The translations under genes and the position numbers were made by a program. DNA of 64,000 nucleotides from Martinezella miluonensis (lineage in GTDB: Bacteria > Pseudomonadota > Alphaproteobacteria > Rhizobiales > Rhizobiaceae): assembly GCF_900094545.1 (NCBI RefSeq), contig NZ_FMAH01000002.1:278747-342746 (forward strand), given 5' to 3'. The notes under the pieces were generated by a model. It was not told the origin of the DNA. It was given only the letters and a program-made list of their open reading frames with translations, and did no database searches. The stretch's first letter is position 1. Each line of letters begins with the position of its first letter. Shown in pieces: positions 35,792 to 44,723 of this stretch.

Positions 35792-36311
35792 GGCAGCCAA
35801 ATGCCGCCGCAACGGCCATCCCTGGCCGGAGCCTCGAGCGGCAGTTCAGAATGGACGAGCGCTGAAACCCCTTTGGCAAGAGAGCCTCGGGAATGGCATT
35901 TTCGCGCTGTTGCAAATTGCGACGATCCACTCCGGATCCTTACCGACAGTTTTATGAGCCGACTGCCATTTGGTTCGAGTGAGCGACAATCATCTCCACC
36001 TGCGGCGCCATAGGCTGCCGCTCATAGAGATGAATTCCCCTTCCATGCTTCGTCCAAACTCCTGCGACTGATATCGCAGGGACGCGCTGCAGCGATCCGG
36101 CCCCGAAAGCCCGGAACCGTTCTGGAAACGCCGTGTCAGCCGACGGCAAAGGACGCGGGCGCTCGGTAACAAGCCATCGATCCCGCCTCCTGCACCACTG
36201 GCTCTCATCCCTTCACATCCAATCTGACCATCCCCTCGGGTAGATCCCGTCGGTTGCAATTCGCGATCGATTCCTCCTTGACAACGGAAAGCTTCGCAAT
36301 AATGTAATAGT
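35792..36311. other. Intergenic region before the sugar-acid operon
   Basis: 520 bp. A minus-strand frame (35952-36149) contains AGVWTKHGRGIHLYERQP, which may be the tail of a lost gene but is not convincing. The last 40 bases turn AT-rich and include TTGACA at 36278-36283, a likely -35 element for the GntR gene. No terminator for the exporter operon was found. Confidence 0.4.
36278..36310 (+). promoter_or_regulatory. Candidate promoter of the sugar-acid operon
   Basis: TTGACA at 36278-36283 is a perfect -35. The AT-rich stretch from 36297 (AATAATGTAATAG) would hold the -10, but no single hexamer fits both sequence and 16-18 base spacing. TAATAG occurs at 36305-36310 and again at 36317-36322, 12 bp apart. 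Transcription would start near or after the first ATG of the GntR gene. Confidence 0.45.
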
Positions 36312-37118
36312 ATGAATAATAGCATTAATCAAAAAAGACCAGTCGTCGTATCGAGGCTCCCCTCGCCGACATCCGTTGGCTTTCAAAACCTCAACAGCAG
36401 CATGCATGCCGCTGCCGTTGAGCAGATCGGAAGCTGGATCCTGCAGGGGCGCCTACTCCCCGGCGAGGCGCTTCCCAATGCCGATGGCTCTAAGGATACG
36501 CTCGGGATCAGCCGATCCGTGCTGCGCGACGCAATCAAGGTTCTGGCGGGCAAGGGGCTCGTCGAATCCCGCCCGAAGACCGGCACGCGCGTTCGTCCGC
36601 GATCGGAATGGAATTTCCTCGACCCGGACGTGCTATCCTGGCGCTATTCCGGCGCGGTGAACCACGAAGATGTCAAGGCATTGTTCGAGCTGCGTCGGGC
36701 CATCGAGCCGATGTCGGCAGCATTGGCAGCGCAGCGCGCAACACCCGAGCAGCTCGCTGAACTCAACGACGCGCTTGCCGAAATGGAAGCTTTTGGCGAC
36801 GACGGTGAGCGGTTTGCCGAACCCGATCTCATTTTCCATCAGACCATCTTGCGGATGACCGGTAACGAGCTGATTGGCTCGCTCGCCGCCCTCATCCAAA
36901 CCGCTCTGGTGATGAGCTTTCGCCTCTCGAACGACAATCCGACGGGGCAACGTCCCTCGCTGCCTTTGCATCGCGAGGTTGCCGAAAGGATCGCGGCAGG
37001 GGATGGGCAAGGCGCCCAACAGGCGCTGCTGGTCCTCCTCGATCATGCCGAAGATGATGTCAGGCGCGCCGTCGAAAGCCGCAATCAACGCCGCAAATCG
37101 CAGGAGCCGAAAACATGA
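36312..37118 (+). CDS. GntR-family (FadR/FCD) transcriptional regulator
   Basis: 268 residues from ATG 36312. Winged helix from about residue 31 (HAAAVEQIGSWILQGRLLPGEALP, then GISRSVLRDAIKVLAGKGLVESRPKTGTRVR) and an FCD ligand domain from ~115 (FELRRAIEPMSAALAA; FHQTILRMTGNELI; PLHREVAERIAAGD). It overlaps the dehydratase start (ATGA) and so probably autoregulates the operon in response to a sugar acid. ATG 36312 has no ribosome site and lies 29 bases after a TTGACA; an internal ATG at 36402 would still keep the whole DNA-binding domain. Confidence 0.88.
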   Translation: MNNSINQKRPVVVSRLPSPTSVGFQNLNSSMHAAAVEQIGSWILQGRLLPGEALPNADGSKDTLGISRSVLRDAIKVLAGKGLVESRPKTGTRVRPRSEWNFLDPDVLSWRYSGAVNHEDVKALFELRRAIEPMSAALAAQRATPEQLAELNDALAEMEAFGDDGERFAEPDLIFHQTILRMTGNELIGSLAALIQTALVMSFRLSNDNPTGQRPSLPLHREVAERIAAGDGQGAQQALLVLLDHAEDDVRRAVESRNQRRKSQEPKT

Positions 37119-38842
37119 GCAAGCCCAAGCGCAGGTTGCGCTCTTCCGCATGGTTCGGCGGGGACGGAAAAAACGCCTTCATGCATCGCAGCTGGATGAA
37201 GAACCAGGGGCTACCCGACCATGTTTTCGACGGTCGGCCTGTCATCGGCATCTGCAATACATGGTCGGAGCTTACCCCCTGCAATGCGCATCTGCGCGGC
37301 ATAGCGGAACATGTGAAGCGCGGCGTCTACGAGGCCGGCGGTTTTCCGTTGGAGTTCCCCGTCATGTCGCTCGGCGAAAGCAATATGCGCCCGACGGCGA
37401 TGCTCTTTCGCAACCTGGCCAGCATGGATGTCGAGGAATCGATCCGCAGCAACCCGATCGACGGCGTTATCCTTCTTGCCGGTTGCGACAAGACCACGCC
37501 GGCATTGTTAATGGGCGCCGCATCGGCCAATCTCCCGTCGATCGTCGTATCCGGCGGCCCGATGCTGAACGGAAAGTTCCGCGGCCAGGACATAGGCTCC
37601 GGCACGCATGTGTGGAAATTCGCGGAGGACGTCAAAGCCGGCCGGATGGCCGTGAGCGATTTCCTGTCTGCGGAACAGGGTCAGAGCCGCTCCGCGGGAA
37701 GCTGCATGACGATGGGCACCGCCTCCACCATGGCCAGCATGGTTGAAGCACTCGGGATCGGCATGCCCGACAATGCCGCCATCCCTGCCGTCGATGCGCG
37801 CCGCGGCGTTCTCGCCCACATGGCCGGTCGGCGTATCGTCGAACTCGTCAATCAGGACATCAATATCTCGGATATCCTTACGAAGACCGCTTTCGAAAAC
37901 GCGATCCGCGTGAATGGCGCAATCGGCGGTTCCACCAACGCGGTCCTTCATCTGATCGCCATTGCCCGGCGCGTCGGCGTCGAGCTTAACCTCGACGATT
38001 GGGACAGGCTCGGACGCGGTGTGCCGACGATCGTCGACCTGATGCCGTCGGGGCGCTTCCTGATGGAGGACTTCTATTACGCAGGCGGCCTTACGACCGT
38101 CATGGCAGCGCTCGATGACGCCGGCCTCCTGGATCGTAGCGCAATGACGGTCAGCGGCAGGACGGTAGGCGACATCATCGAGAATGCACCGAACTACAAC
38201 GAAGAGGTCATTCGGCCGGTCGGCAATCCGCTCACCAAGGAAGGCGGCATTGCCGTGCTGCGCGGCAATCTTGCGCCGAGCGGCGCCGTCATCAAGCCAT
38301 CGGCCGCCACGCCGGATCTGATGCAGCATCGCGGCAAGGCGGTCGTCTTCGAGAATATCGAGCACTATTACGAGCGCATCGACGATCCCGATCTCGACAT
38401 CGATGCGACCTCAGTAATGGTGCTGAAGAACTGCGGTCCGCGCGGCTATCCGGGCATGGCCGAGGTCGGCAACATGCCGCTGCCGGCAAAGCTCTTAAAG
38501 CAGGGCGTGTCCGACATGGTGCGCATTTCCGATGCCCGCATGAGTGGCACTGCCTATGGCACCGTCGTTCTCCATGTCGCGCCGGAGGCCGCCGCAGGCG
38601 GCGCTCTGGCGCTAGTGCGAGACGGTGACATCATCGAACTCGACGTTGCCGGCCGCCGGCTGGAGCTGATGGTATCGGATGCGGAACTGGCCAAGAGACG
38701 GGCAGAATGGCAACCGCCGGAACCGCCGCAAGGGGGCTATCAAAGCCTCTATGTCGAGCGTGTCACCCAAGCCGATGCCGGTTGCGATTTCGATTTTCTC
38801 GTGGGGCGCCGCGATGCCGGTATTCCCCGCCACTCTCACTAG
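37115..38842 (+). CDS. IlvD/Edd-family sugar-acid dehydratase (L-arabinonate dehydratase type)
   Basis: 575 residues. Three cysteines placed to hold the [2Fe-2S] cluster are Cys56 (SELTPCNAHL), Cys124 (LAGCDKTTP) and Cys197 (AGSCMTMGT). A C-terminal RISDARMSGTAYGT block carries the catalytic Ser. Sequence and length fit the sugar-acid branch (R. leguminosarum L-arabinonate dehydratase, about 579 residues, with cluster cysteines offset by three as I recall), not amino-acid biosynthetic IlvD. It removes water from an aldonate to give a 2-keto-3-deoxy acid. Overlaps the GntR stop. Exact sugar acid uncertain: L-arabinonate, D-xylonate or D-fuconate are possible. Confidence 0.88.
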   Translation: MSKPKRRLRSSAWFGGDGKNAFMHRSWMKNQGLPDHVFDGRPVIGICNTWSELTPCNAHLRGIAEHVKRGVYEAGGFPLEFPVMSLGESNMRPTAMLFRNLASMDVEESIRSNPIDGVILLAGCDKTTPALLMGAASANLPSIVVSGGPMLNGKFRGQDIGSGTHVWKFAEDVKAGRMAVSDFLSAEQGQSRSAGSCMTMGTASTMASMVEALGIGMPDNAAIPAVDARRGVLAHMAGRRIVELVNQDINISDILTKTAFENAIRVNGAIGGSTNAVLHLIAIARRVGVELNLDDWDRLGRGVPTIVDLMPSGRFLMEDFYYAGGLTTVMAALDDAGLLDRSAMTVSGRTVGDIIENAPNYNEEVIRPVGNPLTKEGGIAVLRGNLAPSGAVIKPSAATPDLMQHRGKAVVFENIEHYYERIDDPDLDIDATSVMVLKNCGPRGYPGMAEVGNMPLPAKLLKQGVSDMVRISDARMSGTAYGTVVLHVAPEAAAGGALALVRDGDIIELDVAGRRLELMVSDAELAKRRAEWQPPEPPQGGYQSLYVERVTQADAGCDFDFLVGRRDAGIPRHSH

Positions 38843-38853
38843 GCGGTTTTACA

Positions 38854-39633
38854 ATGAGTAGCCAGCAAAACAATTTCGCGATTTATCCCAGCCTCAAGGG
38901 GCGAAGCGTCTTCATCACCGGCGGCGGCAGCGGCATCGGCGAGAGTCTCGTCCGGCACTTCTGCGCCCAGGGCAGCCATGTCGCTTTCGTCGATATCGCC
39001 GAAGAGCCCTCCCGGCAGCTCGTTGCAGCCATAGCCGACGAGGGCACCGAGCCGCCGCTTTTCATTCCCTGCGATCTCCGCGACATTGAAGCACTGCGTA
39101 CGGCGCTCGAAGCGGCCGCGGCCCGAAACGGGCCGATCCAGGTTCTCTGCAACAATGCCGGCAGTGACGATCGGCATCAGACCGAGGATGTGACGGTTGC
39201 CTACTGGGACGACCGGATGGCCGTCAACCTTCGTCATCAGTTCTTCGCCGCCCAGGCCGCGAGACCCTACATGAAGGCGCTGGGCGGAGGCTCCATCATC
39301 AATTTCGGCTCCATCACCTGGATGGTCGGCGATCCCGACTGTCCCGCCTATGTCACGAGCAAAGCGGCGGTCTACGGCATGACGCGGGCGCTCGCCCGCG
39401 AGCTCGGGCCTGAGCGTATCCGCGTTAACTGCATGGTCCCCGGCTGGGTGATGACCGAGCGGCAGATGCGTCTCTGGCTCACGCCCGCCGGCGAAAGGCA
39501 GATCGAAGAACGCCAATGTCTGCCGGACCGGCTTCAACCATCAGACATCGCCCGCATGGCGCTTTTCCTCGCGGCCGATGACAGCGCCATGTGCACAAGC
39601 CAGCAGTTCATCGTCGACGGTGGCTGGGTATGA
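38854..39633 (+). CDS. Short-chain dehydrogenase/reductase of the sugar-acid operon
   Basis: 259 residues from ATG 38854. NAD(P)-binding motif TGGGSGIG near residue 23, an Asp after beta-strand 2 (VAFVDIAEE) that favours NAD, NNAG near 97, catalytic Ser in FGSITW and YVTSK as the YxxxK pair. C-terminal family block FLAADDSAMCTSQQFIVDGGWV. In this setting it probably oxidises a 2-keto-3-deoxy acid at C4, or acts earlier as the sugar dehydrogenase. Eleven bases after the dehydratase, and its stop overlaps an ATG frame of the next gene. Confidence 0.9.
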   Translation: MSSQQNNFAIYPSLKGRSVFITGGGSGIGESLVRHFCAQGSHVAFVDIAEEPSRQLVAAIADEGTEPPLFIPCDLRDIEALRTALEAAAARNGPIQVLCNNAGSDDRHQTEDVTVAYWDDRMAVNLRHQFFAAQAARPYMKALGGGSIINFGSITWMVGDPDCPAYVTSKAAVYGMTRALARELGPERIRVNCMVPGWVMTERQMRLWLTPAGERQIEERQCLPDRLQPSDIARMALFLAADDSAMCTSQQFIVDGGWV

Positions 39634-39665
39634 CAAATCAACTTACGACAGGGAAAGGTGCAACC

Positions 39666-40664
39666 ATGCGTCTCGTTCAATTTAAAACGCCCGAGGGCGA
39701 GCGCAAGGTCGGCCGCGTCTCGGCCGGTGGCAATCACCTTCATCCGCTCAAGGACACGCATTCCATCCGCGAACTTGCCGAAGCGGCAATCGCGCGCCGT
39801 GTTCCGATCGCTGCGCTGGTCGAAGAGCGCGCGACGACGGAACTGGTGGATTACGATCACCTGCTTCGCGAAAACCTAGTGCTGGCACCGCTCGATCACG
39901 AGGAGCCCAGCCGTTTCCTTGTGACCGGCACGGGCCTCACTCATACCGGCAGCGCCAATGCGCGCGACAAGATGCATGTCCTCACCCATGGCGAAGACGC
40001 AGCGGGGTCCGACTCGCTGAAGATCTTCCGTATGGGTCTCGAAGGTGGGAAACCGGCCGGTGGTCCGCCGGGCGTGCAGCCGGAATGGTTCTTCAAGGGC
40101 GTCGGCACCTGTGTCGTCGCGCCGGGCGCGGCCTTGCCGATGCCTGCTTTCGCACTTGCCGGCGCCGAAGAGGCCGAAATCGTCGGTCTCTATGTCGTCG
40201 GACCGGATGGTAGCCCCTTCCGGATCGGCTACGCGCTCGGAAATGAATATTCGGACCATGTCACCGAAGCGGAAAACTACCTCTACCTCGCTCATTCCAA
40301 ACTGCGTTCGTGCTCGATCGGACCGGAACTGCTGGTCGGCGATCTGCCCGACGAGGTTCGCGGCCTTTCGCGCATCCGCCGCAACGGAGAGGTGATCTGG
40401 GAAGAGGAATTCCTATCGGGCGAGACGCACATGTCTCACTCGATCGCCAACCTCGAACACTATCACTTCCGCTACCCCATGCACCGCAGGCCGGGAGACC
40501 TGCATGCCTATTTCTTCGGAGCGGCCGTGATGAGCTATGCCTTCGGCGTCCAGACCGGCCCGGGGGATGAATACGAAATCGAAGCGGGCGTATTCGGCAA
40601 GCCGCTGCGCAATCGGGTGGAACTGACGCCCGACGAAGGGCTGGTGACCGTCACGCAGCTATAG
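39666..40664 (+). CDS. FAH-family hydrolase, GguC/AraD1-like
   Basis: 332 residues from ATG 39666 with GGGAAAGG upstream; an ATG at 39630 overlapping the SDR stop is possible. The C-terminal two thirds are a fumarylacetoacetate-hydrolase fold: GTGLTHTGSA, FKGVGTCVV, acidic metal-site pair in AGAEEAEIVGLY, YALGNEYSDH, GDLHAYFFG. It resembles GguC/AraD1 proteins next to sugar transport genes in rhizobia. In the non-phosphorylative pentose routes I recall, an FAH-family enzyme hydrolyses or dehydrates the 2-keto-3-deoxy (or diketo) acid. Placed right after the dehydratase and SDR, it likely makes the last step to central metabolites. Confidence 0.87.
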   Translation: MRLVQFKTPEGERKVGRVSAGGNHLHPLKDTHSIRELAEAAIARRVPIAALVEERATTELVDYDHLLRENLVLAPLDHEEPSRFLVTGTGLTHTGSANARDKMHVLTHGEDAAGSDSLKIFRMGLEGGKPAGGPPGVQPEWFFKGVGTCVVAPGAALPMPAFALAGAEEAEIVGLYVVGPDGSPFRIGYALGNEYSDHVTEAENYLYLAHSKLRSCSIGPELLVGDLPDEVRGLSRIRRNGEVIWEEEFLSGETHMSHSIANLEHYHFRYPMHRRPGDLHAYFFGAAVMSYAFGVQTGPGDEYEIEAGVFGKPLRNRVELTPDEGLVTVTQL

Positions 40665-40716
40665 CCGAAACCTGCGCCGATCGCATTGACAACCAACAAC
40701 AATAAAGGGAACGGAA

Positions 40717-41742
40717 ATGGGATTGAAAAAACTTCTGACAGCCATGGCAACCGCCGGCTTCATGGTGTCGATGATGGCATCATCGGCATTGGCTGAAAAC
40801 CTTCGCGTGCTGGCCTGGGACGGCTATGCCGACAAGGACTGGGTCAAGGAATTCACCGCATCGACGGGCATTGGCGTCGATGTGGTCTTCATCGGCAGCG
40901 ATGACGAGGCCTGGGCGAAGATCAAGGGCAGCGAAGGCAAGGACTTCGACGTCTTTGCGGTCAACACCGCCCAGTTGCAGCGATACATAGCCGCCGATCT
41001 CGTCACGCCCATCGATACCGCCAACCTGCCGAACCAGAAGGACGTGCTGCCGCGCTTCCGCGATCTGACCGCGATCCGCGGCGACACCAAGGACGGCAAG
41101 GTCTACGGCATTCCTTTCTGCTTCGATTCGATCGGCCTCATCTACGATACCGACAAGGTCAAGCCGGCACCGACCTCCATGTCGGCTCTCTGGGATCCGG
41201 CCTATCGCGGCAAGGTGCTCGCCTACGACAATGGCGAACACAACGTGTCCTTCACCGCACTGACCCTCGGCTACAAGGATCCCTTCCATTTGAGCGATGA
41301 CCAGATCGCCTCCGTGAAAGCCAAACTGATCGACTTCAAGCACAATGTGCTGAGCTTCTATACGACGGCCGATGAAGCCCAGCAGATCTACAAGAATAAC
41401 GATGTCGCCCTCATCTGGGCCAATTACGGCCAGCAGCAGCTGAAGGCACTCAAGGATGCGGGCGCCCACGTCGCCTATATCAATCCAAGCGAAGGTGCGC
41501 TTGCCTGGCTCGACAACTGGGTGATCTCCAAGGGCGTGCATGACAAGGCGGCCGCGGAGAAATGGATCAACTTCATGATCTCCAAGACCGTGAGCTCGCA
41601 GCTCTCCGAACGGACCGGCTTCGGCAATACAGTCACGGAAACCGCCAGCGCCCATGGCGCCGACAAGCTGATCTGGCTCGACAATGTCGAAGATCCGTTG
41701 AAGCGTTCGGATCTCTGGAACGAAATCAAGGCCACGCCTTGA
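40717..41742 (+). CDS. PotD-type ABC substrate-binding protein of the sugar-acid operon
   Basis: 341 residues, ribosome site AAAGGGAACGGAA. Signal peptide with AxA end (MVSMMASSALA, near residue 26). The mature start ENLRVLAWDGYADKDWVKEF is of the PotD/PotF family, with IPFCFDSIGLIYDTDKV and WANYGQQQLKAL. A polyamine-type binding protein is unusual beside sugar-acid enzymes, where CUT or TRAP systems are common, so the ligand may be an acidic sugar derivative or conjugate. A 9-bp stem-loop follows at 41770. Confidence 0.87.
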   Translation: MGLKKLLTAMATAGFMVSMMASSALAENLRVLAWDGYADKDWVKEFTASTGIGVDVVFIGSDDEAWAKIKGSEGKDFDVFAVNTAQLQRYIAADLVTPIDTANLPNQKDVLPRFRDLTAIRGDTKDGKVYGIPFCFDSIGLIYDTDKVKPAPTSMSALWDPAYRGKVLAYDNGEHNVSFTALTLGYKDPFHLSDDQIASVKAKLIDFKHNVLSFYTTADEAQQIYKNNDVALIWANYGQQQLKALKDAGAHVAYINPSEGALAWLDNWVISKGVHDKAAAEKWINFMISKTVSSQLSERTGFGNTVTETASAHGADKLIWLDNVEDPLKRSDLWNEIKATP

Positions 41743-41769
41743 TCCCTATGTCGGATTTGCTTCAAAGCG

Positions 41770-41793
41770 GCGGTCCGATCGCTTTCGGACCGC
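41770..41793 (+). promoter_or_regulatory. Perfect 9-bp stem-loop 3' of the third binding-protein gene
   Basis: GCGGTCCGA (41770-41778) pairs exactly with TCGGACCGC (41785-41793) around a TCGCTT loop, in the 75-bp gap before the ATPase gene. No T-run follows, so it probably protects the binding-protein mRNA or reduces read-through. Confidence 0.6.
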
Positions 41794-41817
41794 TTCCGAA
41801 CCATATCGAGTGAAAAA

Positions 41818-42909
41818 ATGACCCAATCGCTGGACCTGCTTAGTCTGCAGTCCGTCTCGAAGTCCTATGGCGCGGTGCCGGTGCTTCACGAAATCGATCT
41901 CTCGATCCGAGATGGCGAATTTCTGACCGTGCTCGGCCCTTCCGGCTCCGGCAAGACGACGGTGCTGCGCCTCATTGGCGGCCTTGAAGCCATGACATCG
42001 GGGCGCATCGTCCTTGATGGCCAAGACATCGGCCGCATGCCGATCAACCGTCGACCGTTCAACACCGTCTTTCAGGATTATGCGCTTTTCCCGCATATGT
42101 CGGTCGCGGCCAATGTCGGCTATGGCCTGTCCATTCGCCACAGGCCCCGCCAGGAAATCAGGCAGCGTGTCGGCGAGGCCCTCGATCTGGTCCAGCTCGG
42201 CAAATTCGCCGATCGTTATCCGGCGCAGCTTTCTGGCGGCCAGCGCCAGCGCGTAGCGCTGGCCCGCGCCCTGATCTGCCAGCCTCGCCTCGTCCTGCTG
42301 GACGAACCGCTCGCCGCACTCGATCTCGAACTGCGCCGCCAGATGCAGGAGTTCCTGAAATCGATCCAGCGCGAGGTCAAGACGACCTTCCTGTTCGTCA
42401 CCCACGATCAGGAAGAGGCGATCGGCATGGCCGACCGCATTTGCGTCATGCAAGCAGGCCGCATCCGCCAATTGGGCACGCCGCATGATCTTTATTACCG
42501 GCCGAGCTGCAAGTTCGTCGCGAAGTTCTTTGGCGAAAACAATCTTGTGTGCGGAAAGCTGGCTGCCGGCGATGGAAGCACGCGTGCCATAGATACCGCG
42601 CTCGGTCGCCTTCATTGCTCTATCGAGGGACAGCCGGAACTGCGGTCCGCGCCACACGGAGCTACGGCCTTCGCTGTCTTCCGCCCGGAGGCGTTACGCG
42701 CTGCCGAAACAAATGAAGACTTGAACCGCTTCTCGGGCATCGTCGAAGAACTCGCTTTCGCCGGCTCCTCGACGGTCGCCCATATCAATTCGAGCGGCGA
42801 ACGCCTGCGTCTGCGTCAGCCGAGCCGTGTAACAGGAAGCGCTCTGCGACCAGGCGAAACGATGGATCTATCCTTTGCGCCTGGCGACTCCTATCTGGTG
42901 CTATCATGA
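41818..42909 (+). CDS. PotA-like ABC transporter ATP-binding protein
   Basis: 363 residues. Walker A GPSGSGKTT near residue 41, signature [15 protein letters not shown], Walker B LVLLDEPLAALD, switch His FVTHDQEEAIGMADR. TOBE-like C-terminal region (FRPEALRAAE). The TGA overlaps the ATG of the permease gene. Energy subunit of the third PotD-type system. Confidence 0.92.
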   Translation: MTQSLDLLSLQSVSKSYGAVPVLHEIDLSIRDGEFLTVLGPSGSGKTTVLRLIGGLEAMTSGRIVLDGQDIGRMPINRRPFNTVFQDYALFPHMSVAANVGYGLSIRHRPRQEIRQRVGEALDLVQLGKFADRYPAQLSGGQRQRVALARALICQPRLVLLDEPLAALDLELRRQMQEFLKSIQREVKTTFLFVTHDQEEAIGMADRICVMQAGRIRQLGTPHDLYYRPSCKFVAKFFGENNLVCGKLAAGDGSTRAIDTALGRLHCSIEGQPELRSAPHGATAFAVFRPEALRAAETNEDLNRFSGIVEELAFAGSSTVAHINSSGERLRLRQPSRVTGSALRPGETMDLSFAPGDSYLVLS

Positions 42910-43760
42910 ACCAACGTGGCGCCGGCTATTCCATCCTCGTGACGCTGCTCGCCTTCGCGATACCGGTCTTCTTCATATTGCTGCCGCTGATCCTCTTTCT
43001 TGGCTACAGCTTCCTGAGCGTCGCTCAAGGCACGATCAACTACACGCTCACGCTCACAAATTACGCGCGCTTCCTCACAGATCCCGTATTCCTGCCGGTA
43101 TTCTGGAGTACCTGCATCCTCTGCCTCTCGGTGGCAGTCATCTGCGTGGCTCTCGGCTATCCTGCAGCCTATTTCCTCACCACGCTGCAGGGCAGATGGC
43201 GATACATCATGCTGATGCTAATGCTGGTGCCGCTGCTGATGAGCTACGTCATCAAGATATATGCCATCCGCAGCATCCTCGGCCAGAATGGCGTGCTCAA
43301 TTCGATGCTGGTCGGCTTGGGCATTCTTGCTCAGCCCTCGACCCTTTTCGTCTTCAACATGAATGCGATCCTGCTGACGCTGACGCTTTTGCTCATCCCC
43401 TTCGCGATCTTGCCGATCTTCCTCACGCTCGAGCGCATCCCGCAGGTTCTGCTGCGCGCCTCCGATGATCTCGGCGCCAGCCGGTTCCAGACATTCCTGC
43501 GCATCACGCTGCCGCTAAGCCTTCCCGGGATCACATCCGCGGCAAGCTTCGTCTTCGTTCTAGCGATCGGCGACTTTCTGACGCCTCAGATGGTCGGCGG
43601 CGTCAGCGGCTTCACATTCGGCCGCATCCTCTACAGCCAGTTCGGCACGGCTTACAACTGGCCCTTCGGCGCTGCGCTTTCCGTCGCGCTGGCGGTGGTC
43701 GTGATCGCCGCGATCCTGCTTGGGGAACAGGCCGGCACGCAACGGGGGCTATCACGATGA
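42906..43760 (+). CDS. PotB-like ABC transporter permease
   Basis: 284 residues. First helix ILVTLLAFAIPVFFILLPLILFLGYSF; EAA-type loop ASDDLGASRFQTFLRITLPLSLPG. Overlaps both neighbours by four bases (ATGA), so translation is coupled through the whole importer. Substrate as for the linked binding protein. Confidence 0.9.
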   Translation: MNQRGAGYSILVTLLAFAIPVFFILLPLILFLGYSFLSVAQGTINYTLTLTNYARFLTDPVFLPVFWSTCILCLSVAVICVALGYPAAYFLTTLQGRWRYIMLMLMLVPLLMSYVIKIYAIRSILGQNGVLNSMLVGLGILAQPSTLFVFNMNAILLTLTLLLIPFAILPIFLTLERIPQVLLRASDDLGASRFQTFLRITLPLSLPGITSAASFVFVLAIGDFLTPQMVGGVSGFTFGRILYSQFGTAYNWPFGAALSVALAVVVIAAILLGEQAGTQRGLSR

Positions 43761-44557
43761 CTGGCCGTATCCATCTTTCCACGATCCTTCTGGCGGCAGT
43801 CACCGCCCTCGTCGCGATCCTGCTCTACAGCCCGCTCTTCGTTCCCATCCTGTCCTCGTTTTTCGATCTCCATCACGGCCAGGTCGACTGGTCCCGGCCG
43901 ACATTATCGGCCTACACGGCGCTGGCGGAAAATGGCGATGTCCTGGCCGCTCTGAGGGCGACGCTGATCGTCGGTGTCTGCACGGTGATCCTCTCCGTCG
44001 TGTCAGGCACGCTTCTGGCGCTCTATTATCATGGCCGGCATGCCGGCCGGGGAGCGCTTCAGTTCATCATTTTCCTCCCCTTCCTGATGCCGCCCGTCAT
44101 CAGCGGCCTCGCGCTCCTGATTTTCTTCCGGGAGATCAATTTCGATCGATCCCTGGTAACGGTCATCATTGGACATACCGTCTTCGTGCTCGCGATCGTC
44201 TATCGGACGATCCTCACACGCCTGCAGTCGATGAGCCGCACGCTCGTCGAAGCCTCGTATGATCTGGGAGCGAATAGCTGGCAAACTTTCTGGCGCGTGA
44301 TCCTGCCGAACTTGTCGAGCGCGATGGCCGGCGGTGCCGTTCTTGCCTTTGCTCTTTCATTCGACGAGACGATGATCACCATCCTCGTCACGGGGACCGA
44401 GAGCACGCTGCCGGTACGCCTCTGGGCGATGATGCGATTGGGTTTTTCTCCCGATATCAACGCTCTGGTCGCGCTCATTCTCTTGTTCGCCGTGCTTCTA
44501 TGCACTTTGACGGCGCGGCTTCTGATCCCGCGGCAGATGGCACGGTATCACGCCTAG
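43757..44557 (+). CDS. PotC-like ABC transporter permease
   Basis: 266 residues. Helices start with ILLAAVTALVAILLYSPLFVPIL; EAA-type loop ASYDLGANSWQTFWRVILPNL. Last gene of the operon that begins with the GntR regulator at 36312. No strong terminator is visible in the 166 bp before the convergent M20 gene. Confidence 0.9.
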   Translation: MTGRIHLSTILLAAVTALVAILLYSPLFVPILSSFFDLHHGQVDWSRPTLSAYTALAENGDVLAALRATLIVGVCTVILSVVSGTLLALYYHGRHAGRGALQFIIFLPFLMPPVISGLALLIFFREINFDRSLVTVIIGHTVFVLAIVYRTILTRLQSMSRTLVEASYDLGANSWQTFWRVILPNLSSAMAGGAVLAFALSFDETMITILVTGTESTLPVRLWAMMRLGFSPDINALVALILLFAVLLCTLTARLLIPRQMARYHA

Positions 44558-44723
44558 AATATCTGCTCGTGAGCTGTCGGCGGACCGGTGCTATTCGTCA
44601 TGGCGGCTCAAGTCCGCTTCAAGGCGCAGACCTGTTATATCCCGCGAAACCTCGGAGGCGATCGGCGCTGCTCCACTGGCCGTGCCGTCACCTCTTATCG
44701 CCGCAGTTCTGCCACCGACCGAG

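Noticed and set aside
35952..36149. 65-codon minus-strand frame with a short protein-like stretch
   Set aside because: Only the last ~35 codons look coded, with no start or family; could be a gene tail but not supportable.
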